A stretch of 64,000 nt of DNA from Ascaris suum. Its lineage: Eukaryota > Nematoda > Chromadorea > Rhabditida > Ascarididae. A model generated the notes under the pieces. That model was not told the origin of the DNA. It made no database searches and saw only the letters and a program-made list of their open reading frames with translations. Position numbers and translations under genes: made by a program. Where the stretch lies: contig CM024172.1 of NCBI GenBank assembly GCA_013433145.1, forward strand, positions 5,145,213 to 5,209,212, given 5' to 3'. Shown in pieces: positions 49,101 to 61,700 of this stretch. How positions within the stretch are numbered: the stretch's first letter is position 1; the number at the start of each line of letters is the position of its first letter.

Positions 49101-49334
49101 CAGGTTTCTTTTAGACTCAATGCGCGCTACTATAAACGTTGACGTGTTGTATTTTCCTCTTTTTTTGCACTATAAATAACACTTGTCTCAATTTTCCCGG
49201 CAATATTTTTTCCCGTTCTCCTCAGAAACTTTTATACCATCATCAATGTCTAAGGAATATTTGGAGTTGCATTCGTCGTCTTCGAACAATGGAATAGCGT
49301 CTCGTTAAGTTGCAGTGCTATCGGCTTCTTCCTA
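46171..49334. other. Upstream region of SELENBP1; no gene recognised
   Basis: AT-rich DNA between SELENBP1 and the 3' end of CUT-1. The SELENBP1 promoter should lie in its left part. Only short frames are present on either strand and no repeat or RNA gene was recognised. No clear TATA box is visible near 46170-46300. Confidence 0.5.
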
Positions 49335-49517
49335 TCAGGGAATTATATCGATAAAGTATATCTTCTCATCGTCAGCAATAACACTCCCGAAATTTAATGT
49401 CACATTTTTTGTCGCATTCAATACAGCAATGGTTTCAACCGAATAAAACGGTTTTATGCGCGAAAAATCGATTACGGTAATGGTTGTGACGTATTTGCGC
49501 GCATGACAATATTGCAC
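49335..49517 (-). other. Unassigned coding-like fragment, possibly frameshifted
   Basis: A minus-strand frame of 60 codons, opening with GTG rather than ATG, contains FSRIKPFYSVETIAVLNATK and ends IDIIP-TGA. In the next frame the sequence continues PDRKKPIALQLNETLFHCSK for about 27 codons to a stop near 49247. Codon use and potential N-glycosylation sites look more protein-like than neighbouring DNA. It may be a decayed exon with one frameshift or an unrecognised exon. I do not recognise the family. Confidence 0.2.
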
Positions 49518-49810
49518 TTAATTATTGCACGTTAGCTCAATAGTTAAAGAAAGGACACCCGAGAAGGCGCATCTGAGACACATGTGTAACATTCTAGAGA
49601 AAACGCTAAGAATGGTGGGCATAGACGATCGCCGAAAAGGAATTCATAGAAAGAACCTTTGTGTGGCACATCAACAATTACCTACTAGTAGTACATTGTA
49701 TACAGGAACACGAGAAACAAACAAAGAGCAAGGTAAACTATGGAGGAAAGAGATTTCGTGAAAACGAAGAGGTAACAATAGGGATGAATTAGTTGTCTGT
49801 TGTGTTGAGA

Positions 49811-52301
49811 TTATGCTTTCTTTGCAGGCCGTAGTAGACATGAGACGATGACAACGACGACTGCTACAACTGCTACGCCAAGTGCCATAAGCACTGATAC
49901 CCCCATCGGTGACATGCAGATACCTTCGTGCATCGGAGCGAAGACCACCTGCTTGCCATAGTTGTGCAATGCTCGGTGTTGGAAATCAACTGGCAAGGCA
50001 GATTCCTGCAAGTTTATTTTTAAATTTAATCCGTATTTGGTTAGTGTTTATGGTTCATTAGAAGTTGTGCTGGCCTAAAATGTTTCATCCCCTGAGTGGA
50101 TGCTTTTCGCTACAGGCTAAAATCTCAGTTAACACCACGCAGTTTTCAGTGCGCCGTTTCGCAAAATCTACTGACTGTTTATATAGGTGTGCGCTTTTTC
50201 TCATGCTAAATCGTGTAATAATTTTTATTTACATTTTAATCGAACCAGTGAAATGAATTAAATCCAGAGAAGTGAAGTCCTTCGATGGGAAATCTGCACA
50301 TTGGCGCATCAACAGAAGGCTAGGCTTGCCTGGACAGCTATTTCGTAGAGTGGCTGTATTAAATCACCAAAATATATATCTGATTTCCCGACAACCTTTT
50401 GGTAACATATGGATGGGATGGAAAAAAATGCTGAAACGAAGCTGTTCAAAAGTGAGTGCAAATAGCGAGAGAAGGAAAAACAGTCAGATAGAAGTGGCAA
50501 TCGGTTATGTTCATAGCTGACCTCTGAACCTTCTGTTCTACAGTTGTTCACGAAATTTTCACCTCATTTGAAGGTACTCATGACAATGCAGTTTTTGTTG
50601 CCTGCTGCTGGTCTAAACTCATCATAAAAGGGAAACCTCAGTTGAAATATGAAGAAAGTCTTTGCGACTCCTTCTAGCGACTCCTAGCTTCAAAATTAAA
50701 AGTCCTAAGACTGTTGTCAAGGGATTAAGCACCAACCTGGTCTGAGATATCGAGGGTATTGATATCGGTTCGAACGTCAAGGGTGTTGTCATTGTAATCG
50801 GCTTGCCTCTTTTTCAGTAAACGAATTTGTGCGGGCTCGCCGGCCTTCGATGATGCAGCAATTCCGCCTGCCCCAACTTTAACTGCTCCGAATCCAGCTG
50901 GCTCTGTGCATTGAGGTCTAGGACATTCTGCATTGGGCTCTTTGATTGTTATCGAGATCTGGCACTGATAGAAGAGCTGCGAACGATCTGCATATTTGTA
51001 TACGTGAGCCTCCTGAAAGCCTTCGCTTAATTTTCTGAAATATAAAGTAACGAGCATTGAGAAGGACAGTGTTTCACTGACCCCAGCCTGTAGTTGCAGT
51101 GCTTCGTGTATTTAAATTACATTAAATGTTTTGTTGCAATTAGTGTCTGGAAAGAAGCAAGATTTGAAAGGTCTCATGTTAGTTCGGTTGTATGCAAAAT
51201 TAAGACTTTGGGCGAAACACCAAAAACAGCTTCAAATGTGGTTAGAAACCCACCTGTCCGGCCATGAGATCAGTGGGGTACTCGAGATTGTTGAGAAGAA
51301 ACTTGTCGAGGGCGCATCCATCAGCATTCAGAATCTCGATGGTATCACCTTTGCCATCGTCAACAGTGCATGAGTGGACCACTGCACAGAAGGTATCGAC
51401 AGTCTCTGAATCACATGTCCACTTGTGGTACACTTGCTGACCAATGGTCGCGAATTGAACTGGTTGTCCAGTTGGTCCACCATCCAGAATCTTAACCTCG
51501 TTGTAATCACTGTGACGTTGCAATGAATGACTCGGCAATAAGAAATACTTTTGCAAGTGTGTTTAATTCAATGAAATGTGTTTAATTCAATGACAATCCT
51601 CGCAACATGCACCTCTTATCGCGTGACATTTAGTTCGCCTTGAAAGACTGGATGCATTGATGTTGCTAATCCCCGTAACGATTAAAAAGTGAGAGGGCAT
51701 TGCGGTTTAAATTTTACTGAAGTAAAAGTATACCTCGTATCGGCAGACTGGCATTGGCACAATCTGAGTCTGGAAAGCAGTTGTGATTTCCGATACTTCA
51801 AGCTGCGTCGAGACGGTTTTATCTGCCTCCATGTAGAAGCATTGGATACGATAGGCTCGATCGACCTTCGTAATGAATTGTGGATGGAACGAGATGACGA
51901 CTGTAGTAGTAACAAACACTCCTCGTGGATTCAAAGACCTGGTGCGTGCCACGTTGCATGTATCAAACGGCAGCTCAATGCCTGCAACCTGCCGTCCATG
52001 CTCGCTCTTCCGGCATTCATCCTGAAAGCAAAGCATTCTAGCTCCTTCTCCATCGTGTACTTTATGTGGTAAAAGCTAATGAGGGAAGGAAACGCAAAGA
52101 GGCAATGCTGGATATAGTGACCTGGTCATAAAGCCCTTTCACGTAGACATGGCCTTCAAACGTATTTCGAGTATTGAAGTTGATAGTAACGGATGTTGGG
52201 CCGCATTCGATTTCTGGCTCACCCTCGACACCATTGTCAACTGGAATGGCGGCAGTAAGTGCGAAGAGGCCGAAGGCCAAGAGAACACTCCGACAAATCA
52301 T
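49811..52301 (-). CDS. cut-1: Cuticlin CUT-1, ZP-domain cuticle protein
   Basis: Nematode cuticlin, a component of the insoluble cuticle that is secreted and polymerised through a zona pellucida (ZP) domain. Five exons, 5' to 3' on minus: 52301-52122, 52021-51734, 51496-51254, 51012-50737, 50005-49811; all phase 0, giving 393 aa. Residues 1-18 (MICRSVLLAFGLFALTAA) are a signal peptide. The ZP domain covers about residues 30-270 with characteristic stretches IECGPTSVTINFNTRNTFEG, VDRAYRIQCFYMEADKTVS, VYHKWTCDSETVDTFCAVVH, DGCALDKFLLNNLEYPTDLM and ADRSQLFYQCQISITI. A basic LLKKR site (Lys304-Arg306) is a likely furin-type cleavage point, and a hydrophobic segment near residues 366-387 is the C-terminal membrane anchor before the tail RPAKKA. 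Very close to the remembered C. elegans and Ascaris CUT-1 proteins, except in the linker after the ZP domain. Confidence 0.96.
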
Positions 52302-52361
52302 TGAATTGGTTGCAAGCAGTGCTGATGGTGGAGTAGATGCTGACTTTGTGTGCGGGCTTTG

Positions 52362-52370
52362 CTTTATATA
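52362..52370 (-). promoter_or_regulatory. TATA box of cut-1
   Basis: On the minus strand the sequence reads TATATAAAG, 61-69 bp upstream of the cut-1 ATG at 52301. Position and sequence fit a core promoter with a short 5' untranslated region, as expected for a strongly expressed, moult-regulated cuticle gene. Confidence 0.7.
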
Positions 52371-55300
52371 GGAACCGTAGATACGGTTGGGTCACATGGG
52401 TCATCTCTCGTCCACCAATGCGCCCCTCCCCTTTCCTTATTATGACCCTATGCGACAAAATTTCGCTCGAACGGCATGATGATAGATTGCGCATCTCTCA
52501 CGCGCCTCCAATTCCGCGTGATCTTATCGAATAGCGTGCATCCTGAATCGCCATATGCAATAGGATCTGAATTTTGCATCTTTTTTGCGTAAGTTTAGTA
52601 GTGATTTCCATTCATTATCAGATAATTTCTTAGAAAATTCAAAAGCAATTAATTCTCTCAGGACGCATTCCAGTGTTGAAAATTCTTCGATTTTTTAGAG
52701 TCATAAAAGAAATGAAGGTTGCAAACATCTTTCCAAGTATAATTCTTGAACTTTGCAGCACATTCTTGATGCTTCTTCAATTTGTATTTGTTTTGCATTT
52801 TGTTCATTCAAATACTGCTTAAGGCATTTTACAATGAGTCATTAATAATGAGTAATTTATCCTCTTTCTTAGAAATACAAAAATTTTTTGGTTTTCGAAG
52901 TGAAAAGCTTTCCCTTTTAAATCAGTCAATTCATTCCTAAAGATTATTTCAACGCTTTGATGCTCACTTATCCATTAACGTTCCTTTATGTGGTATTCGA
53001 TTTTCACATCCGTCACATGGGCATTGCTGCCACCCGCTCATCATTCCCTTCACTTCACCAGCAAAATCACATTAATGCAGCCACCGATAAAATCGAAAAA
53101 GCAATGAATCCATCGATTCTTTATGTATCTGATTGGGAAAATATAATCTTTAAGCAACTGTAAGAGAAGAAATTTTTTACAGTGTCTCACATGTTTAGCA
53201 ACGTTTTATAAGAACGCGAACAGGTCCAATCTAGAGAGTTTTAAAATAATTCTATTCGTTAAAAGGCGCAGTCGCTTAGGCTGATCTCTTAAAGCTTATC
53301 TTGATAGGCTTACTTTAGTTTGACGAGAAATTGCCCGATTTTTGTGATATGTTTACCGCATTTTGCGCACGAAGACGCTGAATACGACGAACTGATTGCT
53401 CCTTTCGATTGGGTACTAGTAAGCGTTCAAGAGTGAGCAGAAATGGAAAAATTGGTTCATTTCCAGGATGGCGCAGAGTTTAAGTGAAGCGTGATGTGGC
53501 AGCACGATATCTATGTGAGACCACGACATGTAGTCTTGAACAGAAATCTGCAATTTTAAGTTCCCCAAATTTTTATAGCGCATGGTTTATTGAACCTGCT
53601 GATTTTTGCTCCTTCAGCAAAATGAAGCAACAGTGTATAACTTTTCACAGCAGTGAAAATAAGTGAACTTTAAAAAACTTTACTATACCGAGCAACTATG
53701 ATATTAATATGAGCGCTTGTTTCCTCAAAACGTTTGAGAGTGAGCTCATCTGAGGAGGGGGGTTTATTGATGTTTTGCGATGTATCTATATGTCTCTGTG
53801 TGTAACAGTAATCGCGAAGCACAATTATGGTAATGAACCATGCTGAATATATTGCGACCCAGAAATGTTTTCCCACACGCTGATAAAATAGAAAGTGTAG
53901 CGGAAGTCAACGTGTGATCATCACCTTAATTTAAGTGCCCTCGCACGCGCGATCTTTTCAATCAGTCAAAGTGAAGGAAGAATTTTAGTGTTTTATTCGA
54001 CTTTTACGTTTTTGTATTTTGGTGAATTTGGTTAGTTCTGTTGTGTGGATCAAGTTTTTGCTGTTATTGCGAAGATCCTTTTGCTATGGAAACATTTAAA
54101 ACGCTTTGATGCAAGGAATTGTTTTCTCTATGATCTCTCAGTCACGTGTAGATTCTTTTTTTTCGTTCCTGGAATTTCATTTCTATTTCAGTATTATTCC
54201 TAAAATGAACTTGACATTTCATATTTTTGAAGTTGCCATTTTTCCAAAATTTTCGCATGTTATGATGGAATTGGCCTTATTAAGGAAAGGAGGTGAAGAG
54301 GACAGCGAGGGGGAACGCTAGAGTTATTTCATCTTGCAAAATTTTGGGTGAAGGGTGCATATATTATGACGGCTGTTTAAAAGAAAGGTATTGGTGGGGA
54401 TGGGGTTTTCATCGGACGCGAGACATTTTTTTCTTGCGTACAGCGCAATGTCTGCTCATACCCAATGCCTCCCTCTGTTTCTTTTACTGCGAATAAATTC
54501 AATTGTTCACATCTATCATTTCTTATACCTTGCTTCGTTTCCTTTCCTATATTTATTCATTTCGTCGATGAAGCGAAAGGTGAACAATCGCCGTGATGGA
54601 TAACTATACTCAGACGTTAATCTGTATATATAGCATTGCAGGAATTAATGCCATTTTCTTAATTAGGTTTATATCGGCATTACTAGAAGGATACCAATAG
54701 AGGCATTTTTGCTGTGGAAAGGGTACTTATGTTTAGCGACCGTCGTACTCATCCCACATATTTTAACTGTTTTAACCACTGTTAGGTTTTCATGGGCGAT
54801 TCTCATTCACTCTTTGATACAGACAAATAGGACCCGAATGTAAAATTCAATCTGTTGCTGTTGCCTTATGTGATTACTCTCTTTGAGGTCGAAAATTGGA
54901 CGTTTCTGCTGACAAAAGCGTAATTGAAGTTCCGAATTTATCACAAGAATCGGCTACCCAAATCTTCCTTAAACTGAGGCTCCCTTTTTCAAAACCAAAG
55001 TATATTAGATTTCGAATTTTTGCAATAAAATTGAAAACAGAATGCATTCGAGCTATCGGCTAAACAATAATAGCCCAACCGCTTCCATATTATAGTTTCC
55101 TGCAAAATCTAATAGGCTGCTTTGCTAGGTGCTCCAGGCCTCACGAAGAATTACACTGTTTTGACCACACATGGATAGCTCATTACTTCAAAGGGAAGGG
55201 TCTCTTCCATCGCTCTCGCTGATCAAAGGGAAGCCGGCAGCAACTAATTGTAAGACGAAAGTGGTCATCACTTAACATTTCACTTATCACTTAACATCTT

Positions 55301-57083
55301 ACTGTGAACAAGAAATTAAAGCACGTTTGCGAAAATTTCTTTCCAGCGTTGTTGGAAATTTCGATGAAGACGTAGAAATTGTTCTCATCCGGCAAACTAG
55401 GAAGAAAAAATCTCCTCTGTTCATTCGGTCATTTCAATGACTGAAGTTCTAAGTAGCGGCGTTTAGAATAATTACACTGATTGACATATGGAAGCATGTT
55501 TTTTTTAAAGACACCACACGCAACAAACATGAACATACTCAAAAGTTGCGCAATGTAATTATCTTCGTTATGAAACCCAATCCACATATTAGGCTATCGA
55601 CTTTCGATCGTTAGTGAAATTTGCGATTCATAGCTGTTAGAGTGGAATTGTGACTAATGAGTTCTGTTGCCATCAATGGATTTTCGTGTTTATCAGTATT
55701 ATTTTATTCAAATAGGAAGCGGCATACTATGGAGAAAGTTAGTTTTCACATAACTATGGATAACGCCATCCTTCAGAGGTTTATTCAGTACTGAAGTCTG
55801 CGGTAGATTAAGTGAATTTTTTTGCACTAGGTGGAAGATGCGCTTCTAGCGAAATCGTTCTTCACTAGCTGCAATGCTGATAGCCGATCACCTGTTGAGT
55901 TCATTGAAAAGCAATTAGGGTTTTAAATTGACAACTGTGCACAAATGCGTGAGTGTTTCGGCATTGTCAGAAGACTGCTGCCCCCACATCAGAGTGAATA
56001 GTGTCAGTGCATTGAAGGCAAAAACTTGACGTTCAGAATAATTTGATTCTAGTCCAATATCTTCGGTCACTCACCTATAACAATCAATGTCAGGCTTAGA
56101 TTTGTTACTGTAAGATATTTCTTTACGAGTGTGCCCATTGTCAGGGATCTAAATCGAGATCGTTTCGTTAATGAACATTTAATTGTTCCCAACAAAAATA
56201 TATCTACGGACAATCGCGATATACAGAGGGAAACATTAATCATTGCATCTGCAGTCTATTGTCATCGATCTGGAATAGGGAAGCACGCACTCATTTAACA
56301 TAGGGAAAGGGTTGGTGGGCTAGGAAAGTGCTTCTAGAGGTTGCCTAACGCTGGGAGAAATCGAGCTCTCACAGGCGGTAAGAGAGCAGAAGAGCATGAA
56401 TTTCGAAGTGCTCCTCAGGATCCGCCAAAGAGTTCTCATCCTCTCTCAGTGATTTGTGACCTCATTGTACTTTTAGTTTTTATACATTTGCTAGTCTCAT
56501 CGGATGGCAATAAATGATTCTCAAATGCACTAAAGTGCAGAGTTTGTTTTAAAAGTATGACTCTATAAAACTTTTCGAGGCTTATAACATATCGAATTTG
56601 AGAAATTCCGCTAGCTTTATGCTGTATCGATATTGAGCTCCTATCTTTTGAAGTTAAACGAGTGAAACGTAGCAGGTTGAACCGAACGTTTTATTATATT
56701 ATTTATGAGGTCATTTTTTTGAATTGGAGAGTACCTGCATACCGCATCAAGTAGCACAGCGATCGTTCAAACTCGATCCAATATAAGTGGACATCAATTT
56801 CAGCACTTCAACCAAATATGCTCAAAATCAAGAACAGCCCTTATGGTCGAGCTGTCAATTTAAATGGCGGTAAGGATGGTGCAGTGATCTAAACTCATTG
56901 TTCTCATTAGATAATCGCTGCCTCTTTTTCTAAACCTCTCAGAAGAACGCCAGTTCGTGAGGTATTCGTCATATTTCAGGCTGCCTTTTAACTTTTCTGA
57001 TAACCTAACTAAGAGCCCTGCGGTAGATAACAAGCGAAAAGATAACTTGTATATTTAACCAAACTGCTCACTGACTTCTTTAG
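52371..57083. other. No gene recognised; cut-1 upstream region
   Basis: About 4.7 kb of AT-rich DNA. The first few hundred bases presumably hold cut-1 control elements. Frames of 60-80 codons at 52957, 53484, 54106 and 54391 (+) and 53670 (-) show no family resemblance and no supporting splice signals. Confidence 0.5.
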
Positions 57084-57652
57084 AGCTCTGAGAGGCTTAA
57101 AGACGATTTTCATCTCACGGAGCTGAAAAATCCTCTTGCCGTGCAATCTAGTAAGTGGTATTACGCTCCCATGATGCGCAATTTCTTTTTCATCTGGCAA
57201 AACGCGATTGATTTATGCGATCACACTGTTGGAAGTTGCACTGATGTTTGGCGAATGAATGTTTTAAGGGACGATCCTGTAGAATTTGATGATGAGGAGT
57301 GGAATAGAAAGGTGGCGTACGTTGCTATCGATGTAGGCAAATTGTGAACGTTGCAAAACGCCCCTTTATGGATGTTTATTTTGACGATCGTCGATTGATT
57401 AATCGCATGGCTGATGTGCATTTGTTCCTCTCAACGATCGTTTCGTACGATCCGGAATCTGGTCGTATTTTTGTGATCGTCATTCACATTTCGAGCGGTG
57501 CTCTTTCGTGTCAAAGTGGCGTCGCCTTTTCGACGCACTCATATGAGCAAATCCGGTGTGTCACAAATTCAACTCGTCGTCAGAGTCGGATAAGAAAGAG
57601 GATGCATCGCGTCAAAAACTACATTAAGTGTGCATTCTCTTCATCTACATAA
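57084..57652 (+). other. Two adjoining unassigned ORFs, coding-like
   Basis: After an acceptor-like CTTCTTTAG at 57083 a frame runs 87 codons (SSERLKDDFHLTELKNPLAV ... WNRKVAYVAIDVGKL) to TGA at 57347. A second frame, MNVAKRPFMDVYFDDRRLIN onwards, starts at 57344, overlaps that stop and runs 102 codons to 57652. Both have CpG-containing codons and balanced acidic and basic residues, like the confirmed exons of this window. The overlap suggests either one coding region broken by a frameshift or two unrelated frames. No known domain was recognised. Confidence 0.3.
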
Positions 57653-57974
57653 ATTGAAATGTTTTAGTGACGTGTGACTTTTGGATGCAAATTGACTTAA
57701 AACGTAGCGATACTTAATGGGTGCGATTGCTTGAACACTGAATTAACAACAAAACGAAGATAATTGTGGTTTTTTTCTTATTATTTCTCTTCTAGAAAGC
57801 GTTTTGCAAACGTGAAAGCAATGTACACATCAGTGTTGAGAAAAGATAGGAATTGCAACGATATGAAACATTTAGTCGTGCTGTTGTAGTAAAAAAATAC
57901 TCGCGCAGGTGAATACATAGAAAGTGTCTAATATATAATAGGTTGGCAGGTTTATAATACTTGGAAATTAGAAG

Positions 57975-58160
57975 TCACTTGCCGAAGCAGTTTTTGCTGG
58001 AGCAGTCACGAAAAGATGCCTTTACACTGTGGATAGCGCCATTAGATGCATCAGTCTGCTGGCACGTGATCTGTCTACGTAAATAAGGGATCTTTATTCC
58101 TAGAAGAACAAAGAGGACTGCAGCGAAACAGTAGAGTATAAGAACGGTATAAGTGCGCAT
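57975..58160 (-). CDS. Possible small secreted cysteine peptide, 61 aa
   Basis: An ATG-initiated frame begins MRTYTVLILYCFAAVLFVLL, a hydrophobic stretch that would serve as a signal peptide or membrane anchor. It is followed by a 40-residue polar segment with three cysteines (ITCQQTDAS and RDCSSKNCFGK) and a TGA stop. Complete in one exon, with no upstream homology to anchor it. It could be a real small secreted protein, or chance given its length. I do not recognise a family. Confidence 0.3.
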   Translation of the reverse strand: MRTYTVLILYCFAAVLFVLLGIKIPYLRRQITCQQTDASNGAIHSVKASFRDCSSKNCFGK

Positions 58161-58554
58161 GGTCAGAAAACATCATCCGACAATGTATCATAAAGTAGCA
58201 CTTCAAAGGACACGACAATACATCCATTTATCAGTCGCCTAAAATCTAGCACCTCCCTGACGAATTTTCAGAAGGCATTCTTACAATGGAGGGCAGCTTC
58301 AAACGTTTTAGACGATGCATAAATACCATCAAGTTCCCAGTCTCTACAACATTTTATAAAAGGCTAATCCAGACTAGCACCACTCTATACTGAAAGCTAT
58401 TTAGAACGTTGCTCAGTGAGGATGTCTTGCCATGCCAACTGAAAACGATAACCACGGCGACAGTGATGAGGGCAAAAGCAAAGGAACTATCGAAGGACAC
58501 AACAGAAATCCATGTACAATTTTTTAGCAAAATGCCAAATCAAGTATGATTCTT

Positions 58555-58761
58555 TTACACTCTAAACTTAAGCTCGAAGATCTCGAGACACGCAGTATAG
58601 TCGGGTTTATAAGGATCAGGAAATTTTTTGCTGAAAGCTATACCAGTGAAATACTTTTGGACATTTTCAATACATTTGATGTCAGAAACTAAGTAAGGTG
58701 ACCAAACGGGTGAGCAGTGTTCAAGAATAGGGCGTAAGTGGCAGCTAACGGTTGTAGACAC
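58555..58761 (-). mobile_element. Remnant of non-LTR retrotransposon reverse transcriptase
   Basis: The minus-strand frame contains LRPILEHCSPVWSPYLVSDI followed by KCIENVQKYFTGIAF, the signature near the C-terminus of LINE reverse transcriptases (Arg-Pro-Ile-Leu-Glu-x2-Ser-Pro-Val-Trp, then Ile-Glu-x-Val-Gln-x2-Phe-Thr) seen in CR1/Jockey-like elements. About 68 codons survive. The catalytic Tyr-x-Asp-Asp region and the endonuclease are not visible in the flanks, so this is a 5'-truncated, dead fragment inserted in minus orientation. Confidence 0.75.
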
Positions 58762-61700
58762 ATAGATGACATAGACGAGAATGCTTTATCCATCCTTTTG
58801 TAAGAGCTTAATCTGCAAATCACCGTTATTTAACTTAAAAGAGAGTTGTTTGTTTAGCTAGAATATTGACAGTGATGAGAAATGAAGAGCTCGCTCATAA
58901 CAGTGCATCTGCAGCTTTATAATATCACTTCTCTTAACATTATTCAACTCTGCTTACCGTAATCACTCTCAGCATGCATTCAGCAAAAAGTTAAACTGTT
59001 GTCAGAAATCTCTCATTCACTTTCATGAATCGTTGAAAAATTTCATAGGCAGAATTGAAGAGCAATTTCTAGTGTCGGTATCTAGAAGGAAGCACGGCAA
59101 TATGACCCTTTTATCGGTTGCTCAGTCGCATAGATGGTGAACCTGCCAACAAAAGGCAATACTATGGAGAAAGGCAGCGAAGAGAGTTTTGAGAGCGAAC
59201 GGTTTCTTTTTCAAATTGAATCGCCTGGGAATTGTCGATATTGGACAGCACCGAATTCCGGTTAATTTTTGTCATTTCTGTTGTTTCGATTGGTCGGCAC
59301 TTTACCTACCAGAATAAAGAAATGTTAGCGGCACCCGAATGGAACACTTCTGAACGCTGCGTTTTACTAGTAAGACCGGTGAATAACGCTTGTTTTTTTA
59401 CATGTGCCCAATGCTGATCCATTTTGCACTGAATACACTGAACTTTGTGAAAGTTTTCGTAATCAACGAATGATTTGCCTTCATGCATTATTTATTATTT
59501 CCTCACAATGATTCGGTTGGTCGGCGAAACGGAAGTATAATTAAGCGATTATATAATTGAAATAATGTTTTTATCCCTTTTAAACAATTTATGCGTATGG
59601 TATTGTCGCTTCAAAATTTTTGAAAAAAAGACGCGCTCTCTTAGCGTTTGTTATGAGGTTTTCTATTTTCTTGTCCACATATAAAATTTCAATTATTTTC
59701 AAATGATTTCCACAGTTTTATCAAGACTTAGTTCTTTTAAGAAGACGTCGATATTCTTCCAATTTGTGCATGTTTAAGTGCCATTTCGTGTCCACAGTTG
59801 GACGTACATTAACAGTATTTTGCCATTAGTTTTACGGTCATGAGCATTTTATTCCCTTTATATTGTTGTTTTAAAGGTCATATTTCATCGCTTGAAAGGG
59901 GTAGTTTTAATAAATTTGTCTTCTTGGCTTTCGGCTAACAATTTTTGACCGTTCATTCATTGCTGCTGTCATTTACAGGCTCATATAGCTAGCGTGTCTT
60001 CGATGGTTGAGTGTAAAGTACATAACAGTGTGATGTCCTGTACTATGCGCCACATCTATCCTTTGTTTAGAAAAGATTTGAAGGCACTCAAATTTGCTCA
60101 AAATCTGCACACATTTCTTCGCTCAGAATTTAACTTTTCACTGGTTATGTTTCAAAAAAAAAAATTCTTTTTTTGTGTGAATTCATGTGAATGATTGCAG
60201 CAACTAAAATGTGCGTGCATTACGGTGTCATTTGAATGGCTAAATATCGGCAGTTCGTAAAATTGATTGGTCTGTAAAGCAACACTGCAAAAGCACATGC
60301 TAATAGCAAATATAGCGCGCTTAACCACTTTCTAGCTTGCCACAAAAACCAGCAATTTACTTCCCGCGATTTTAATGTGGATTATTTCTGCAATATATAA
60401 GATCTTCCCGAGATACGTTAATTGCTCATGTAGCCTTCAATCGCCCGATACATTTAATTTCATAGTTTTTGCATACAATCGATTTTTCATTGTATTTTAT
60501 GGGAAATTTAACGTATTCCCACAACAAGCAGTGGAGCGATTTCTCAAAATTCTTTTACGATGCACGGTGTCTGCAAACGCTTTATGCAGTAGAAGTGGTA
60601 CTTCCTCTCTCTACCTTTTCCCCCCTCCCCCCCTCCCAAATAGTTTTTGTGCTGCTTTATAAATTTTTTCAAAAACTGAATCATGACGCGGCCCTTTTTA
60701 TATACGTCTATATACCATCCCTCGCGTTTTTCGAGACGTTAATTTGCAAACTATAAGTGCACAGCAAGAAAAGTCTCGCGAATCTAGTGTGCGTCACGAT
60801 GTCGCTCTGTAATCATCTTTTACTCCGATAGGTCATTTCCTATAGGGATTATAGATGCTTAAAGATATAATAAAATTAGCAAGTGCGCATTCATTTTGTA
60901 ACAGGCCATTTGTTGGTCAAAAGCAGGTTTTTTAGGTGCGTGATTTGTCTATCCGGTCTGTTCAAAAAAACACACATCTTTGGCACACTTTCGTCGGATT
61001 TTAAATATTTGTTAGAAGTTTGATTTAATTAAATGAATTGCAAAACATGTTGAGATGCATGCCAGAGGAGTTGACACGATATGCGCTTCTGCAATTCCGT
61101 TCTTCACCTCAGTCAGTAGTTGCCAGCAAATAATAAAATTATGAACCGATATTTTGAATAATGTGGTGTAAAGCGTCTTTCTTTTTTGACCTAACCAGTG
61201 CAAGCTTAAAATTCAATTCGTTTAAAGTGCATAGAAATCATATGTACATTCATGTGCCCAACGCTACTTTGTCCTCTCGTGGCGAATAGCGTACTCGCCG
61301 AATTTTCCCCTTTAGTTTTTCTGCCTTTCAAGCTGAAATGACTGGTAGAAATTTAAGAAAACACACGTGGATATACTCGCAGATATATTATTGTCATAAA
61401 TCATTTGAAATACTACTGCTATAAATCATTTTTAAAGGCTTATAAAGAGCGCATATCATGGCAGACTTCATACTAATCTTCCAGTGTACTTTTCAATGCT
61501 GTCCGAAGAATTACACCAGTTTCTAAATCTATATCATCAAATGTTGCAGCCTTCACAGACCTACATATATATTCAAGCTGATAATGCTGTGATGATGCAA
61601 AGAGCGCTTAATGTTCACAGAAATCATAACTGGCCTGTTCGTTTGTGGCAGAAAATAACGTGAACATGACTCGACGGCAAAGATGTTTGCTCGCATGGGC

